A stretch of 64,000 nt of DNA. It comes from Mytilisepta virgata (taxonomy: Eukaryota; Mollusca; Bivalvia; Mytilida; Mytilidae). Numbering within the stretch: the stretch's first letter is position 1; each line of letters begins with the position of its first letter. The notes beneath the pieces are model-generated. The model saw nothing but the letters and a program-made list of their open reading frames with translations, did not search any database and was not told the origin of the DNA. A program made the position numbers and the translations under genes. This document shows, piece after piece, positions 11,095 through 26,200 of the stretch. The stretch covers positions 96,448,513-96,512,512 of the forward strand of contig CM051521.1 in assembly GCA_028015205.1 (NCBI GenBank). Direction: 5' to 3'.

Positions 11095-14000
11095 TTATAT
11101 TACCATGTATGTATAGCTGACCTGTGTCATTTTTCACAATGGACATTTCACATGTTTAAAATATCATTTGTAAGAAATGAAAAATGTGAAAATTTAATGA
11201 TATTTGTTAAATTTTTGAATTTGATAAATGTGGAAGTTGGCAGGGTTGACCTTCTTATGATGTAAATTAGCCAGTAATTTGTTCAGCGATAACACAAACA
11301 GTTGACATTCCCTTGTAACCAGTAGGGCTAATGGCTTTAAATCAACTTTATCTACAACACTTTTTTACTCTTTGGTTGTTAATGTGATTTGGACTTCAGA
11401 TTAAAGATTTGACATGGGGTTACTCAGCAGGTTATAGTGTAGCTACTTGAGAACAAGTAACAAAAAAAAATTAGAAATAATATTTCAAAATTTTATCTTT
11501 TATCAGATTTTCTCCTGTTGAGTTTAACATCCAAAAGGGTTTTGCTATTATAGCAATAATTTTGAAATTGTTTAAATTGCACTATGATGTTTATTTTTAT
11601 GTTTTTGAGTTCTATTAATATTCCCACTTCCACACACAACACAGTTGATTTAAGTGCTGAAAAGGATGTCTTCCAACTCAAATCACATATAGATTTTGTG
11701 CAGATGATTGTATAAATATTATGTACGCAATATAATAACCACAGCTGCTCTTATGAAGTCCAATGTCGGTAATTGATTGAGGAAATCTTCTTTCCGTCTC
11801 TATTATCCGAAGAAACCTGATCGGTCTGCTGTAAACTAATAGTATTTACATTGATAAAAAGTTTATGTCAATTCATCCGAGATTAAACTGAACTATGTAC
11901 ATACTGCCATATTTTGAGTACCCACAAATCATATTTATTTTGTCTTAATTCCCTTTCAAGGAATTTTTATGACTTAAGTGTAGGAAGGAAAAAAACGAAT
12001 TACATGTAATTGTTTTTGACCTGATATTTTGGTCAGGCCTTTTTGAAAAATTTAAGGTTTGACACAAAACTTCTGTTTATTAAAATTATTTGTTTTTACA
12101 TTTTAATATGTCAATAATAGGAAGTCATTATCGAAGGTAACATATCGTTTTCATACTTCAGATTGGAAAAGTTAGATATTTGAAACTTTCTGTGTAAATA
12201 ATTTATGAATCAAGACCATTTGAAATACAGATCAATTTTTGATCATCTTAATGTTTATTGCTGTATTGTCCAATGTTAAACACCTTGAACTAAATTTTGT
12301 TAAAAAAGTATATTTGGAAATTTTAATACATCTGCTTTATCATAGAAAAGCCAGGTCTTTTATGATAGGCATAAGTTAATTGATAAATAATGAGTCTCAG
12401 GGGTCTAATAGATTCAAAAGATTACATATAAAATTGGAATTCAGGAATTCCCATAGTACATCCTTTTTATTGTTTTTATGATTTTTGGCATGTATGTGGT
12501 GCAGTTGGAACATGGATTTATTGCATAATTTTCTTTCCCATTGGAGATCGGGTGTCATTTTCACATCACCTAAGGATGCCCTGTTAAACATTTTTGTTAT
12601 TATTTTACTACATGAAAGACCCTTATCTGTTTAGATATCAAAATTTGAAATTTAAAGATTTTTCATATTGATGAATTATAATTGATTTTGAATACAACTT
12701 TTGTGTTAAAGTGGATATAAATCAAATCGATGTGTATTCATTAGCAGGTGTGTGTAAATTGCAGGGTTGTTAAAGACCCAAAGCGATACAAGCAGTTTGG
12801 GTCAGACCGATTATTGCCCTCTAATTATGATAAAACCACTATATTTTAAAATTTGAACAGCTTTAATGGTTGAGTTTTTGACACAGGTGTACATTTAAGT
12901 TACATATTGATCAATAATATTTTGTTTGATCAGTGGGTTCCTCCACATTGTAATTTTCATTGCTTCACTTAGATTTTTGTCAGGTTTTGTGATTAGCCAT
13001 AATTTTAACACATATTAATAATATGGTTTCATTTTAAATTTTCTCTAACAAATTTGCTCAGAATTTCCTGCATGCATTTAGAATAAAAAGGAAAATTTAA
13101 TGCATCAAAATTCGCACTTAGTTGTCAAGACGGCATGCATTATTCTTGAGTTATTGTTGATTTTGTAAATGGTGAGTCAATTTATATATGAGACTTGAAC
13201 TCCACGGACCGTTTTCGTGTCACATTATCTTGTAACAGTTTGGTTTCCGAAGTACAGGCGGAAAAGAATAATGTTTTCCTTTGGCGGTAATTGTGTATAA
13301 ATGGATTGATCTACATATTAAATCGTAAGAAAGTGAATGTTTATTATCTTCCGTTTGACAACTCTGCCCTGAATATTGCACTACTGTAAAAGAAATCGCT
13401 ATTAACAAGCAGTTACGCTATCATGACTCATTGAACAAGTTCATTTTGCTTCTGCAGGTTATTTTATTTTATTGAGTTATACCATATTCTGCAGGGAAAT
13501 AAATAATACAAAAGTTGATTTCTATGATATGATACTATTCATGTAGGCATGTTATATCGGCTAAGTGGGGCTTGAAATCAAAGGAAATCTTTTAAGATTC
13601 ATCACAATTTTAAAAAATATTGTGAAACAAAGATATTAAAGTGGTGAGTAAAACTGTGAGAAAAAATATTTCAGTTAGGAATATTTCTGTTTTCAGGTTT
13701 TCACTACACTTAATTTAATGGCTGGAATATAAGAAACAATTGTGACTGTGCAAAATTTTAAACTATACTATGCAGATGTAAATTGTTGAGGCAAGGACAA
13801 TTCTACCCTTGACCTTTACCCACCTATCGGCTTAAATCTTGTCCACTATGATAAATGGTGTGCTTGATTTGTTATGAAAGCACCTTTTCTGGCTGTCCAT
13901 TCAGGGGTGTGCTATCTATTGTAATATTCTTGTTCTGTTGAAGGAGACACTTAATGTGCTTTACCATCAAATAAACAGTTAATGAATTTTACATTTACAT

Positions 14001-17000
14001 GCTAGACAGGGCTTATATTTTCCAACTTTAAATGTTATGTGATTCTCTTTCAAATCAAAGATTAAATGCCTTAAAAACAGATTTGTCTTGATTTTCAAGG
14101 TTAAAGGAAAGGTCTATCACCGGGTCACTCTATTTGGTTTTATTTGGTCATTAAAGTCAACATGATAGATGTACATTGCAGTTTTAATTCAAAACTGACG
14201 AAAAAGTCAAATAAACAAATTAGATATCAGAGTACCTAAAATTTTTGTTAATTTGCTGATACAGTCTCTGAGCACAATGCAAAGTATATGCAGAAAAACA
14301 AGCAACAAAAATTTATTTTTTTAAGTTGAGAAGAAATGAGCTGTCAAACTAATTGGATTTTCAACTACCACCAACAAATAGATTTTTGGTAGGAAAACCA
14401 TGTTAAAATTAGAGGGTATATATAACCTTATGAACTTCAGCAGATCTTTGTCAAGTGATTTCCAACAATAAGTCACTATTCTACACAGTTATACTTAAAT
14501 TTTATGGGGGTTTCTGATCTGTTATTTTATCAGATATTTGGCAAAACTTGAATTTTATTACCATTTTATCAGTTTGGTGTATAGATTACACCTGGAAGTA
14601 TTTTTCAATTCTTTTCTTTAAGATACAAGAGCCTCTCTTCAACAAAAGATATAGGGACAGAAAAAATTATTAAGCACTTTCATTATGGCTTTTGCCAGAT
14701 TTATTGGACTTTTTCAAGTGAAAAATTCTTATTTTATAGTGTTTCTGCAAATTATGTTTCACAGAAGTAAGAATAATTTTTTCAAATCTGTTTTTACAGC
14801 AAATTATCTGAAACATTTTGCTTAATTTATTCTTAAAGTGCTGATTTAGAATGAGATAGAAAGAATGTGGTGTCATCCTTATACTGTGATAATAAGTTGT
14901 ATATGGTTTCTTTAATGGATTTCTTTAAAGTTGTGCATATTTGGACAATTTGTTTGTAGAGATAGTTTTATATTTAATTTGTTCGTTATCAACAACTAAG
15001 ATCTCCACCTAGCTTTAATATGGATACACCTGTGGAATGTGATAAGTTGTACAGGTGTTTCATTCTCTAATTCTGGTGACCATGCAATATCAGAAATGAA
15101 CTCTTTATGGTACCATAAAATAATAAAACCATTGCTAAATATGCATTGTTGAAATGAGATCAAAGAGATGATATAGAAACTATTTAAGGATTGGTGTAAG
15201 TACTTATTAGGTACATAATTTCCCATGTAGGAGATATGGTTTATTGGTACACTGATATGATAAAATAAATCACTTCCCCACACTGTGTACATTTACATTA
15301 AATCGTTGTTTGTTCTGCATTCGCTTTACGACATCTAACATCAGGTGTACAAACATCCGATTGGTACTAGTTCAGTATATATTACATTATTCACTAACCC
15401 ATAATGATATTGGGTATATACATTTTTAACAATATATACTTTCCCATTCATTAAGTCATCAAGACAGCCATAAAATGTGCATCAAATTCTTTTCAAGACA
15501 ATCTTATATCAGTTTTATAGGTCCATATTATAGTATGTCTAGACCTGTAGAACCAGATGTTTCAAAGAATCCAATGTTATATTCCATCAACATTATCTGC
15601 AATAAATTCAACCCCATTCTTCACTTGTCCAAAAGAAAACACAGAAACTGTTCAATTCTTGTGTTACCCTATATGGTTTAAGGTGAATGATAAACTAATT
15701 TTCACCTGTGTTGTCTGATAATATTCCACTAAATCATCTAACAATTTACTGAATCAATTTTCACCTCCCCCTATTTACAATCTGTCTACAATGACTGGCA
15801 GATATTATGTGGGTCTTATTGTCAGTTCAATGCAAATTAATATACAGGGCTTATTTATTCTGTAAATAAACATAACAAGGTATGAGGTCTCCATTACATG
15901 TTATATCTTGTCTATAAATATTATCATTCAAAATTTGGGGAACAACACCTGCAGAAGGGGTTTAGTAAATGATAGAGCATAATTTAACTTCTTATGGTAT
16001 ATTGGGTATTAAAAGTCAAGTGTGGCAAATCTTGATTTTGGTACATTTTGTAATTTAGAGAAGAGCTCCCAATTACTAATTATCAATGTCAGTTTGTACT
16101 ATTCTGCTGCTAGAGGCCATAACTGACCATGGTCAAGTTGTACTGTTTTTTCTCGGAAGGCAAACACTGACCATGGTTGTACTCAATTTGATACTCAAGG
16201 CCACCTCTGACCCGGGTCATGTTGTACCTTTCTTAAAATGTTGGACAGTTTTGTTTATAAATAAGTGTAAACTCGGTGATAATATTTCATATTTAAAAAT
16301 ATCTCTGCTTCATCGCTCTCTCAATCTGCCTTAAGTCAATGATTGACTGAGCTTTCTGCTTGGTTTGTTTATAAAAGGGATGTTTGTTTATGCTATTCAC
16401 ATTTTAACTTAAGATTTGCTGGTTTTATTGAGTTTTAATGATCAACATCAACACAAAAAATGTCTAACACCAGTTGTAGATATCATATACAATGTATAGA
16501 TGCCAGCTTCATCAGAGGTGGTTAGCAAAAAATTTCTAATTTTGGAATGTTCACTTCATTTATAGATAGAAAGTGCATTTGAAGATTTAAGAGGTAGAGT
16601 TATCATACAGCTATTAAATATAATGAAATTTTAGTATTTTCTGTGTGGAAATGTTAACTTGAAAATTATATACATTTTTGAGAATTTTTTTTTACCATGC
16701 TGTGTTGTTTATTTGTTTGGCAAAAATCAAGACTTGAGATAAAATGTTGTATCAAATTCTATATTTAAATTTACTCTTGAATATTCTTCTAAAAATTTAA
16801 TATGCTAAGAAAAAAAAAATAGCTCATGGATTAATCCTTGACAAAATCCCTATAACATGACTTGACAAAAGTCCAAGAATAAAAATATTATTGCAATCTT
16901 CATCTTACAGTTACAATTTTAGTCATCAACACAGAGAAAGTGCTATCATCTTGCTCCACCACAAGTTCAAGATGGCTTCTACATATCTACATTTGAGCAG

Positions 17001-17225
17001 AATATTTTTGTAAATGCTGATGATATCACATTTATGTATAAGTGAATATTTCTGTAAAAGGTGAAATTTATCCTTGAAATAACATCTCACAGAGTTTTTA
17101 AAAAGCTTTGAGGACAGGACACTGTGTTTCTAATTGTCAATTTTTCCATGTTTTCAGAGTTTTTTTTTTGTTGTTGTTAGTTAGATGTAAAGAATTTTAA
17201 TACTTTCAGATATTAATACTATTCT

Positions 17226-17284
17226 GCTCTTTGGTCGGATTTTTGTCTCTTTGACACATTCCCCATTTCCATTCTCTATTCTAT
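17226..17284 (+). repeat. Mussel-type interspersed repeat tail
   Basis: The stretch GTCTCTTTGACACATTCCCC followed by ATTTCCATTCTC is, from memory, one of the most frequent short words in Mytilus transcripts and genomic DNA. It appears to be the 3' end of a dispersed short element. The 5' part of any such element is not clear here. It supports a mytilid origin but does not prove it. Confidence 0.55.
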
Positions 17285-20200
17285 GATTTGAAATCCACTA
17301 GAACTTAACCTTATCCCACCTAGATGAGATTGTAATGCATTTTTTTTAAGAAACTTATACCAATTGTAATTCAATATGTTAAAAATATTTCCTGGAACAG
17401 CTGTAACATTATACTAATTGAATTGAGTAAGAAATATGACATGTCATAAGGATCATCAGGATTGCTTAAAACCTTAGGGACTCCATTATATATCTGTCAA
17501 TAGAGCACCAGGGACAGTCCGTTTCCTTTAATTAGATTGAATGTCATGTTCATTTGCTTTATCTTTAGTATGTTATGACAATCATATTTTTCAAATTTCA
17601 GAATGGTCGAGTTTATTCCTAAGTTTACCTTGTGTAAAGTAAATTTAGGAAATATTACGTGGTTTGTCGTGTAGACTTGCACTCATATTTCGAATTTTAT
17701 AACCTGACTTTTTAAATGTCTTCAGGTCCTGTTTAGTTTTTGAGTGGTTCTATGTAATGTCAAATGCCAGATATTGTAAAGCTTGCAATTTATTGACCAT
17801 TTGTGGCTAATTACTTCACCATGGTAGAATTTTAAAAGGGGAGGTGGATATCGCTTAGTTCCAGCTGTCTGTTGAACAAAATATTTACTGAATTTGTCAT
17901 AATTAAATCACAAGTAGTATTATCGCCCCTGCTGACTTTAAACAGTAGGCAGGTTTTGTACCTGATCGCTGTCTTTCATGTCACCCGACTATTAATCACA
18001 CTGTTTCTTGCACCTGTGTTTTATCAGTAAAAGTGGTCAAATGTTATCATTTTCAATGTCAGTCACCTTGTCAAATGCCTCATTGATTTTCTTATATTTA
18101 GCTACTAATTTGGGGTATCATTGCCGGTCCCCAGGGATTTTTGTTGTATCCGCCATTGGGTAAGCTAGGATTTCAGATACCATTCAGGTCTCGTGAGAAA
18201 CAGGATAATATCTGTGTCTGATTATTATGCATTCTGGGATTTCTGTGACAGATAGTCAAACATTATGCATCATCCGCAAGAATAATTTGAGAAATGTCAG
18301 GGGTACAAGACATGGAGTAGGGTTTCTATCCTTGACAAATGTTTTGTGACTTTGAAGGATTACATATATGACCTTCATTTTTGATTCTTGTGAAAAGGTC
18401 AAAGCTAGTACAAAAATATTTATGAACCTCTTAAATATGATGGATTTGGTTTGAAATTATCATTTGTCACCCTATTTTATTGTTAATGGATATTTGATTT
18501 GAAATATTTTGTTATTTTTCTAATCCAAAGGAGAAAAGAATGTTCAGGACAAATTGTAACACTAAAAAATTTTCTGAAGTTTGGTATAAAGGCAGGAATA
18601 TAAATTCTGAGAATTTAGAAATAAATTTGGCATTTATTTTCTATTGTCTATAACAGGCTATCACATAGCCAAACTCTGGGTTAGTGCTAATGGCTGTCCT
18701 GTACACCTGTACATATCCCCACTGATTGAATATACAAATCACAACTGGAAGTTATCATTTCACCGGCGGCAAGAATATGGAGAAGCTACTCACTTTTTTT
18801 ATTAAATACTAGGTAGCTACCCGTGCAGGTATCATAAAAGGTTGGATAGCTTTTCTTACCCCTTGGACAGAGCACCTCTGCAATTTTCGGAGGGCAAGGT
18901 ATTTGTTTCTGTAAGGCAGTGGGTGAAAAAAAAAACATGATATTGCTTTTATATATACTAAATTTGTACTTTGTTGTTACTAAGACTTGTCTTTTCCCTA
19001 TAACGATAATCTTTTATTTGGGTACCAATTTATTGTAATAAATTGAAACGGAAATACTTTAATTCCATTCAAAATAAAAGATCTCTTGTTACGTGCTTGT
19101 CGTATCTATATTAAGTGTGTGCATTTTAAAAGCTCACTCAAACTTATGATTCTATGTTTTATTCCAGTATAAAATAAAGTTTTCTTATATAATTGTTCCG
19201 TTATTAGTCCGTTTTGTGTAAAAATATTCTGCGCATATTCTCTATGTCATTGTCTTACCTTCTCATTGCTTATATAAATAATGTCACAAACACCCACTCT
19301 TTCAATAATTAGAACTGAAAGTAGTTTATTAATAACTTGATTCATCAGCGGTGTAATTATTATGCGTACGGCTACATCTGGTCACCTTATAGCTGAACAA
19401 TTATCCCTAGAAAGGAAGTGGAGACGATTGACAAAACATGGAAACATGTCGGATTGGTTCGGATAGTGTTAACTTATTTAAAGAAACGTATCGACCTTAA
19501 TGTGTGAAATTTTCAGACAACAAATATATCCTCAATATTTCAGTCAAATTCTTATTCGAATTGTGTCTATTGCAATTGTTATGTGATGACGACCCAAAGA
19601 AATCGAGACCTTAATTTTAGTAGTATAGATAATCAAGTACAAACAAACAATTATAAGTACAGTAATGTTTAATTAATTATTCCCCTGTTTGCCCCTTTAA
19701 TATGAATAAAAGGAAAGGATTATACATATTTTTCAATTAAATGACAAACTTTCTTCTTCAGCATTTATTTTCCCTGAGACACAGATATCTTGTGTTATGT
19801 ACTGATTAACATCATATATCATTACACAAAATTTATCTTAACATAACACATATGTTTGTAAAATAAACATTGTAACCTGTCATATTGTCATCTGATTTTA
19901 CTGAAATAAAACATGGCATAAATGTTGCTGATGTCTTTATCAAGCCAACATTTATCACTGTTGTCTTTGTGTGGATCAGTAAAACATCAAATATTTCTTT
20001 AATGGTAGGCAAAACATATGTATATTACCATATTTTTGACCTAGTTGTCTTTCAGATAGTTCAGGTAATTAACATTACAATGTCAGTTTCTATCCAAGAA
20101 CTGAAAGATTTTATAAAGTCCCTCTGAACAAATTTTTATACAAAGGTCTTTTGTACAAATTTTAGCATTTTGTTACAAAAAAGTCATTAATTTCAAAAAG

Positions 20201-23200
20201 ACCATTTAAAACCGGATTAAAACAGATTTGATTTTAGGAAATTTTATGTGTTTTATTTTATTGCTCCATAAAAATTTGTAAGTCTTTTGTTCAGTAAAAG
20301 TCCTCTTAGGCCATTTTCACCAATAAAACCATATTATCTAGAAGGGAGACAACCCATAATCAATTAGATTTTGTAACAACCATGTTTGCTTTTGTTGTGC
20401 TCCTTGTTCATGACATAACCTATTTACATTAAGGCAGTGTTGTTAAATAGAAAGTGCTTTTATTGTTTGATTTTCCAATTTTATGGGTATTTATCAGCTT
20501 TTGAACCTGTATGTAACTTATATCCTGATTTTGCCCATGGGATATGTAAGGTCTGTTTAAAATATCCTTTGATCTTGAGCCAGGTGAGACAGGTGGAAAT
20601 TAACACAGAAATCATTGACCAAAAACCTAGAACATTATTCTTGCTCCAGTGACAGACATGAAACATTTTCTGAAAATAATTATACTTGAGCATTTAAGAG
20701 ATTTTGGTCTTGTTTTAGAAACAAATGTGAATTTTTTAGTCAATTCCCTTGAGTAAACTATTTCAGAGTGTGTTGAATGATTTATTATAAGATAATTGTC
20801 AGATTTTGCTAAAGATTTTTGTTGAGTTTGTCTGTCAGGTAGTGAAATGCAGCTGCACTGCAAAGGGTCAGAAATTTATCAGATTAATAGCTTAACAATG
20901 CAGTAATAGTGAGAGTTTGTGTTCCCAGGGTTATTAGAAGCTTTGATAAAATGTGAAGGTCATAAAGATTTTACAGCACTTTGATGATGGTGCTAGGAAA
21001 GACAGTTTCATTACATAATAGTTACATAATTATGGTTTTCATGTTCATGTTTCTATTGAAAGCAAAAATTGGCATATTGAATAAAGGAGCATGATTGTCA
21101 TACTTATATGTTAGAGGCATAAGAAGCTAATTAAAATATGATCTTGATAAAAAATTTTGTGACTGTTTATTTGTAGCAATATTAGCTGGTTTAATGAAAT
21201 ATTGATAAAAAAATGTAATACATGTACATGTAATTGGTATGGCACGTGTTTGTTATTTTGTGTTTCAATCCAAATTGGTAAAATTGTACACTGTGAATGA
21301 ACACATTAGAATATCATGAATTGTAACACCCCTCCAAAATTTAGTTATTTTCTGTCTAATTCTTTGCCTGTTAAAGAGAATGATGTTGGTAAAGCTGGAT
21401 TCATTGATTATTTGTTGACAAAAGTTTTTATATATACTTTATTTGATTGATGTTAATAATTCCCAGATCTTTAATAAAATCCTTTTAAATCTGGATCAAA
21501 TGGTATACTGCATATTTAATATTTATATAAAGTATTTAGGGAAATAAAAACAGAAAGTTATATACCTTCCATATTGGTAATTTTGATCATATATCAATAG
21601 ATCTAATAGGATTAGATAGATAAAATGTACAGATAATATTATAATGTCTGGAATCAGCTTATTTAATAATGCCAAGTGTCCCCAAATTGTCTCCGACCAT
21701 TCCCTAATTTCTTATGCTCCTCAAAACAAATTCGCTTAATTGAATAGTCGTTACAATAATTGTATAGAAAACAATCAATTCTTCCTTTATTTATATGGTT
21801 TGTATTTATCTAAGGGATCTTTTCCTCATTCGTTAAGATAACAGACTTACATTTTTAGGTCTCCACAACCTAGAAGAACATTAAACTAGATCTGAAAGAC
21901 TTAACAGAATAGTTTATTCTAAGTGTAATCGAATGAAATGTATTGCATATTACCAGATCTGAGGAAAAAATACAAAGCTTCAAATTAAGTTTGTTCCTTC
22001 AAAGGTCATCTGAGCCACATTAAGTTTTATTAATGATATTATGTAGTTTAGTAGTCCTTTATTTCAGAGAATCTGTGATAAAACTGTAGGATGATCTGAT
22101 GACACGTTGCGCAATATACACTGAAAAAGAAAAAGTAGTGTATTGCTTTAGCTAAGGCAAGTGTTGATCAAGTAAGAATTATAATGGCCAAGTGTGTTTT
22201 TACACATTTGATCATGCCCAATCTGTCAGCAGGTTTTCACTTTCCATGGGAAATCATACCACCAGATCTATTATGTAGTAATAAAGATGGGCCATATCAG
22301 TTAAAGATGACCCCAGAACTGATGAAGGTCATAATGTCATAGATATGGAGTTGATATTGTGGTAGTTACTTGTTTGCCTACAGGATTAATCTGATATTTG
22401 GTCTTAAGTGATATCCTATCATATGATCTACACTTTACACAAGTTTTACTTTCTGTTACTTAGGAAGGTTTTGTATATAAATATTTCAATTATATAATAT
22501 ATTGTATAGGTAGCATTGTTTATAAATTTGTTAAGTAAGAACAGCAGCACCGTGAAGAGCATACAGAGCACATAAATTTCTCAGACTGCAGAATTTTTTA
22601 GTTTAGGGTTGCATCATAGATTTTATATTGTTGGTGCTTGAGATTCTTAAACTTGCTATTACATCTTAATAATTGAATAAAAAAAAAGACTCATTTAAAG
22701 TTCTACCAGTGTCCTTAAGGAGCTTCCCTGACCATGTAATAAAGTCAGCTAGTGTTTAAAAGGCCTATGACTAAGTTGAAAACTTAGGATTCATAGGAAC
22801 TATAATTGTCACAAAAACACCTGCTGATGAGCTTATTATACTAGTTTTAAAAAGCAGAAAATAACAAAAGGAATTTCTTTAACACCTGTTTCTCTCTAGA
22901 TACATCTTTAGAAAGATTAATACTTATCCTAGTGTGGGACATTCATCATGTCAAAATTTTTTTTTTGTCAATATATAGAAGGGTATAGCTTCATAGACCC
23001 TCCCCCTTCTCTAAAGTCCCATGAACCCCACCCACAGAATTATAAAAATATAATCCAAATTGTAGATCAGTATTAAAGGAAGAGCTAATGATTTGGATTT
23101 GAGAACTATTTTGAATTGACCCATTCTGAGAAGATCTAGGCGGTCCGTGTTTGACTTGCAGGTGTAGAATCATTGAGCTAGTTCAAATTCCGCTACAAAT

Positions 23201-26200
23201 ATGCAATGCCATTTAGTGCACCACTATTAGTATATGTAATTGGGTATTGTTAAGGGACAGTAGAAAAATGGGTGTAAAAACTGCTCAACTAATTGAATTT
23301 TCCTGTAATGAATGAAGTTTTGTATACACCCTATAGGCCAGCACAAGGTATTTCTTCATTTCAAAATTTGTGAGTATAATTTTCTTGGCAAGTCATTACT
23401 TGTTGTAGTTATTCCTGGTAAACATTCAAGTTTCCATTAACTCTGAAGAAATATTTTGCCCAAGCTATGCGTCATCTTGAAAAACTGTTATTCCTTAACA
23501 TTTTAGCCAGATTATTATGAGGTCATTAGGTCAAGTTGTCATCACTAAAATAAATATGAGGTCTATTATATAAAGAATGTTGCAATGAAGAGTTTGATAA
23601 TCCGTCCCAATTGATTTTGGGATAAAGTTATATTATTATTCTCTCATCATAGATTTTAAAGGGATTGAAATATTATCCTCGGTCAATACCTCACATTCTT
23701 TATTTCTTTGATAAAATCATGAGTAAGATAAACATTGGTCTGATATTTTAATGGTGAGAGGAATTTCTTATACAGAAAACTGCATTGGCTTTATTTTGAT
23801 ATTTTGAATTAATAACTTGTTAAATGTATCTCCATAAAAAAATTAAACTATTGATATTGAAAAAAGGCCAAAGTAATTTAAATTTCTTATGAAATTTTCG
23901 GAGAAGTAAAACACTGTAGTTCACATTACTATATTATTTATTACTGTGGTTCTTTTCTGAAATTAAAAAGTTATTTTTTATAAGAAACTCAATTCTTATA
24001 GCTTTAATGAATTGCATCAGCGATTATGCTGTCCCATTGTGATGAAATATTGAACAATGATTATAAATAACTATTAATGACTTTGTCACCTTTGAGTCCC
24101 TTTAGACCTGTCAACCAGTCCGTTCCTTAGGAACTATCATGGGAGATTTGAGAAAGTTCATGATCATTATAACAGATGGTGAAGACAAACACTTTCGCTG
24201 GATGTCACCTTGTTCGGAGATTAAGTTGAATGTCATTGCAATTTAAGTTTCTCTGTTTCTATTGTTTAGGAAAACTATTGGAAATTGATGTATTTCTGCT
24301 TGATTTGGTCTGAAATGTTGTTTTTAAGATTGTATAATTTATTACTATATCTTATGAAATGTTTGTAATAATAATATCTGGTACTGTCTTTCCCAGATAT
24401 TTGTAGTCCAGTGACACTATGTTGTTTTCATTCCAACAATGAATAAACAAAAATCCTGTCCTCTGTCTTCTTGTATTGTTGTCTATATGGGGAAAAGATG
24501 GTAAACATTTAATCTGTAAAAATTTTGAAATGAGACAATTCTTTATTATGTAAGCATTTACACCATATTTGGGAAAGATGCTTACTGTGGAATGTTCTAT
24601 GCTTTGATAATAAATTTGGACATTTGAGATGTCGGGCTTTTACTGGAATTACAATGCAGAACAGGCTTATTACTGTGGCTGTGTAGAAAAATGTTTCGTC
24701 CATTGTGATTTTTTCCACCAAACTCCCAAACCAATTTCGTGATGGATCCTTAATTAGAAAGTGTCGCATACTAATGGTAATTTAAGTGATAGTTTTTGAA
24801 CTGATCCAATCACATGATTCCCTGATGACACAAAGTTGAAGCTTGGCCACGATTAAATAAAAAGGCACATTTTCTAATGATGGAAGAGTTATTAGTGATT
24901 GATGAGGGACCAAGTGTATCAGTCTGTTCTAAACATAACAAGTTCAATGGGTTGGCTATAAATTGTTCCTCATGCATAAAAATATTATGATCAACTGCCC
25001 ACTACTGTCTTAAGGGTTTAAATAACTGAAAAAAGAAATAGTGTGATGGTATATCTTTCAGTCTGCCACATAACAAGATAGAAAGAATTATACTTGAGAA
25101 TCTGTAGACCTCCTTTAACAGTCTAATGATCTGTTAGTGCCTTAAGTACTTTATAAATTCTTGTGTGTACATTTCATACATGCATATATTTAAGATAGGA
25201 ACATTTCCAGTTTAAAAGCCTAAAATGAAGTGGCCTTATATGTCAAAACAACCTTTTTATGCTAATTTGATATAAATGATTAATTTGATTGTTTATTAGA
25301 AAGAGGATTATAGCCAGTAAGAGGTAGTGTAATCAGAACACAGTTTGTTTGTCTTGTGTATAGAAGGTTCCCAGCAGGTTATTTCAGGTTTCCAGTCTTA
25401 TCAATTCTCCTTAATTATCTCCTCCTTAAGATACATTCTTTGTGATTAATGTAATGGTTTGTGGACAAACTGGTCATTTCTGTATATAAATATTATCATG
25501 GGTTGACCATTGGTCAGTATTTGTTGACCAGCTGTGATACAGATGGTCTGGGTAACTGTAATGAGTTTTGTAAGCTTTAATGCTTGTATGTCTGGGTCAA
25601 GGATTAACTTGCTATTAAGTTATATAATTAACAAGAATTAATTATAGAATGATTTTCTCTCCAATTTATATATTCCTAATCTGAAAGTTATCTATATAAT
25701 ATATTTTTGTCAGCTTGCAGATTTTGAAATGGCTGAACAGAGTGGGCATCATTCAGAAAACCTTCTGTAAAAAAGATAGTTATATAATGAACAATTTATT
25801 GTTTATTAAAAAAAGTACTGATAGCCTTAATTTCTAAAAATAAAATATATGCAAATTTTTAGCGTTAATGTTTTCTTGATAAAAAAAATGTATTGGTTGA
25901 ATGCACAACTTTAATATACACAATTTTAAAATTTGAAGTTTCTAGTTTTAAATGCTTCTTTTATTGAGCTCAATAAACAAATATTGATATTGTTACTTTC
26001 TAATTTCAGATTCATTAAATATTAAACTGTTGATTGCCTAAATTTGCATATGTAATTTGCAATTTACATTAACAAATAGGCTAATGAGTTTCTTGGTGAA
26101 GTAATCATGTTAATTTGTGGAAGTAAGATAAGAAGGTTTGAATATGGAAAATTTTAAAATAAATTTGGTCAAGTTAGTAAAACTTATCTGGCATAGAATT

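Noticed and set aside
19885..20127. 80-codon frame with several hydrophobic residues
   Set aside because: The composition is that of random A/T-rich DNA. There is no domain, no neighbouring exon signal and no phase relation to unc5.
23080..23200. GC-richer patch with a GTTCAAATTCC word like a tRNA B box
   Set aside because: The word does not fit the B-box spacing, no A box or acceptor stem is found, and no cloverleaf can be drawn.
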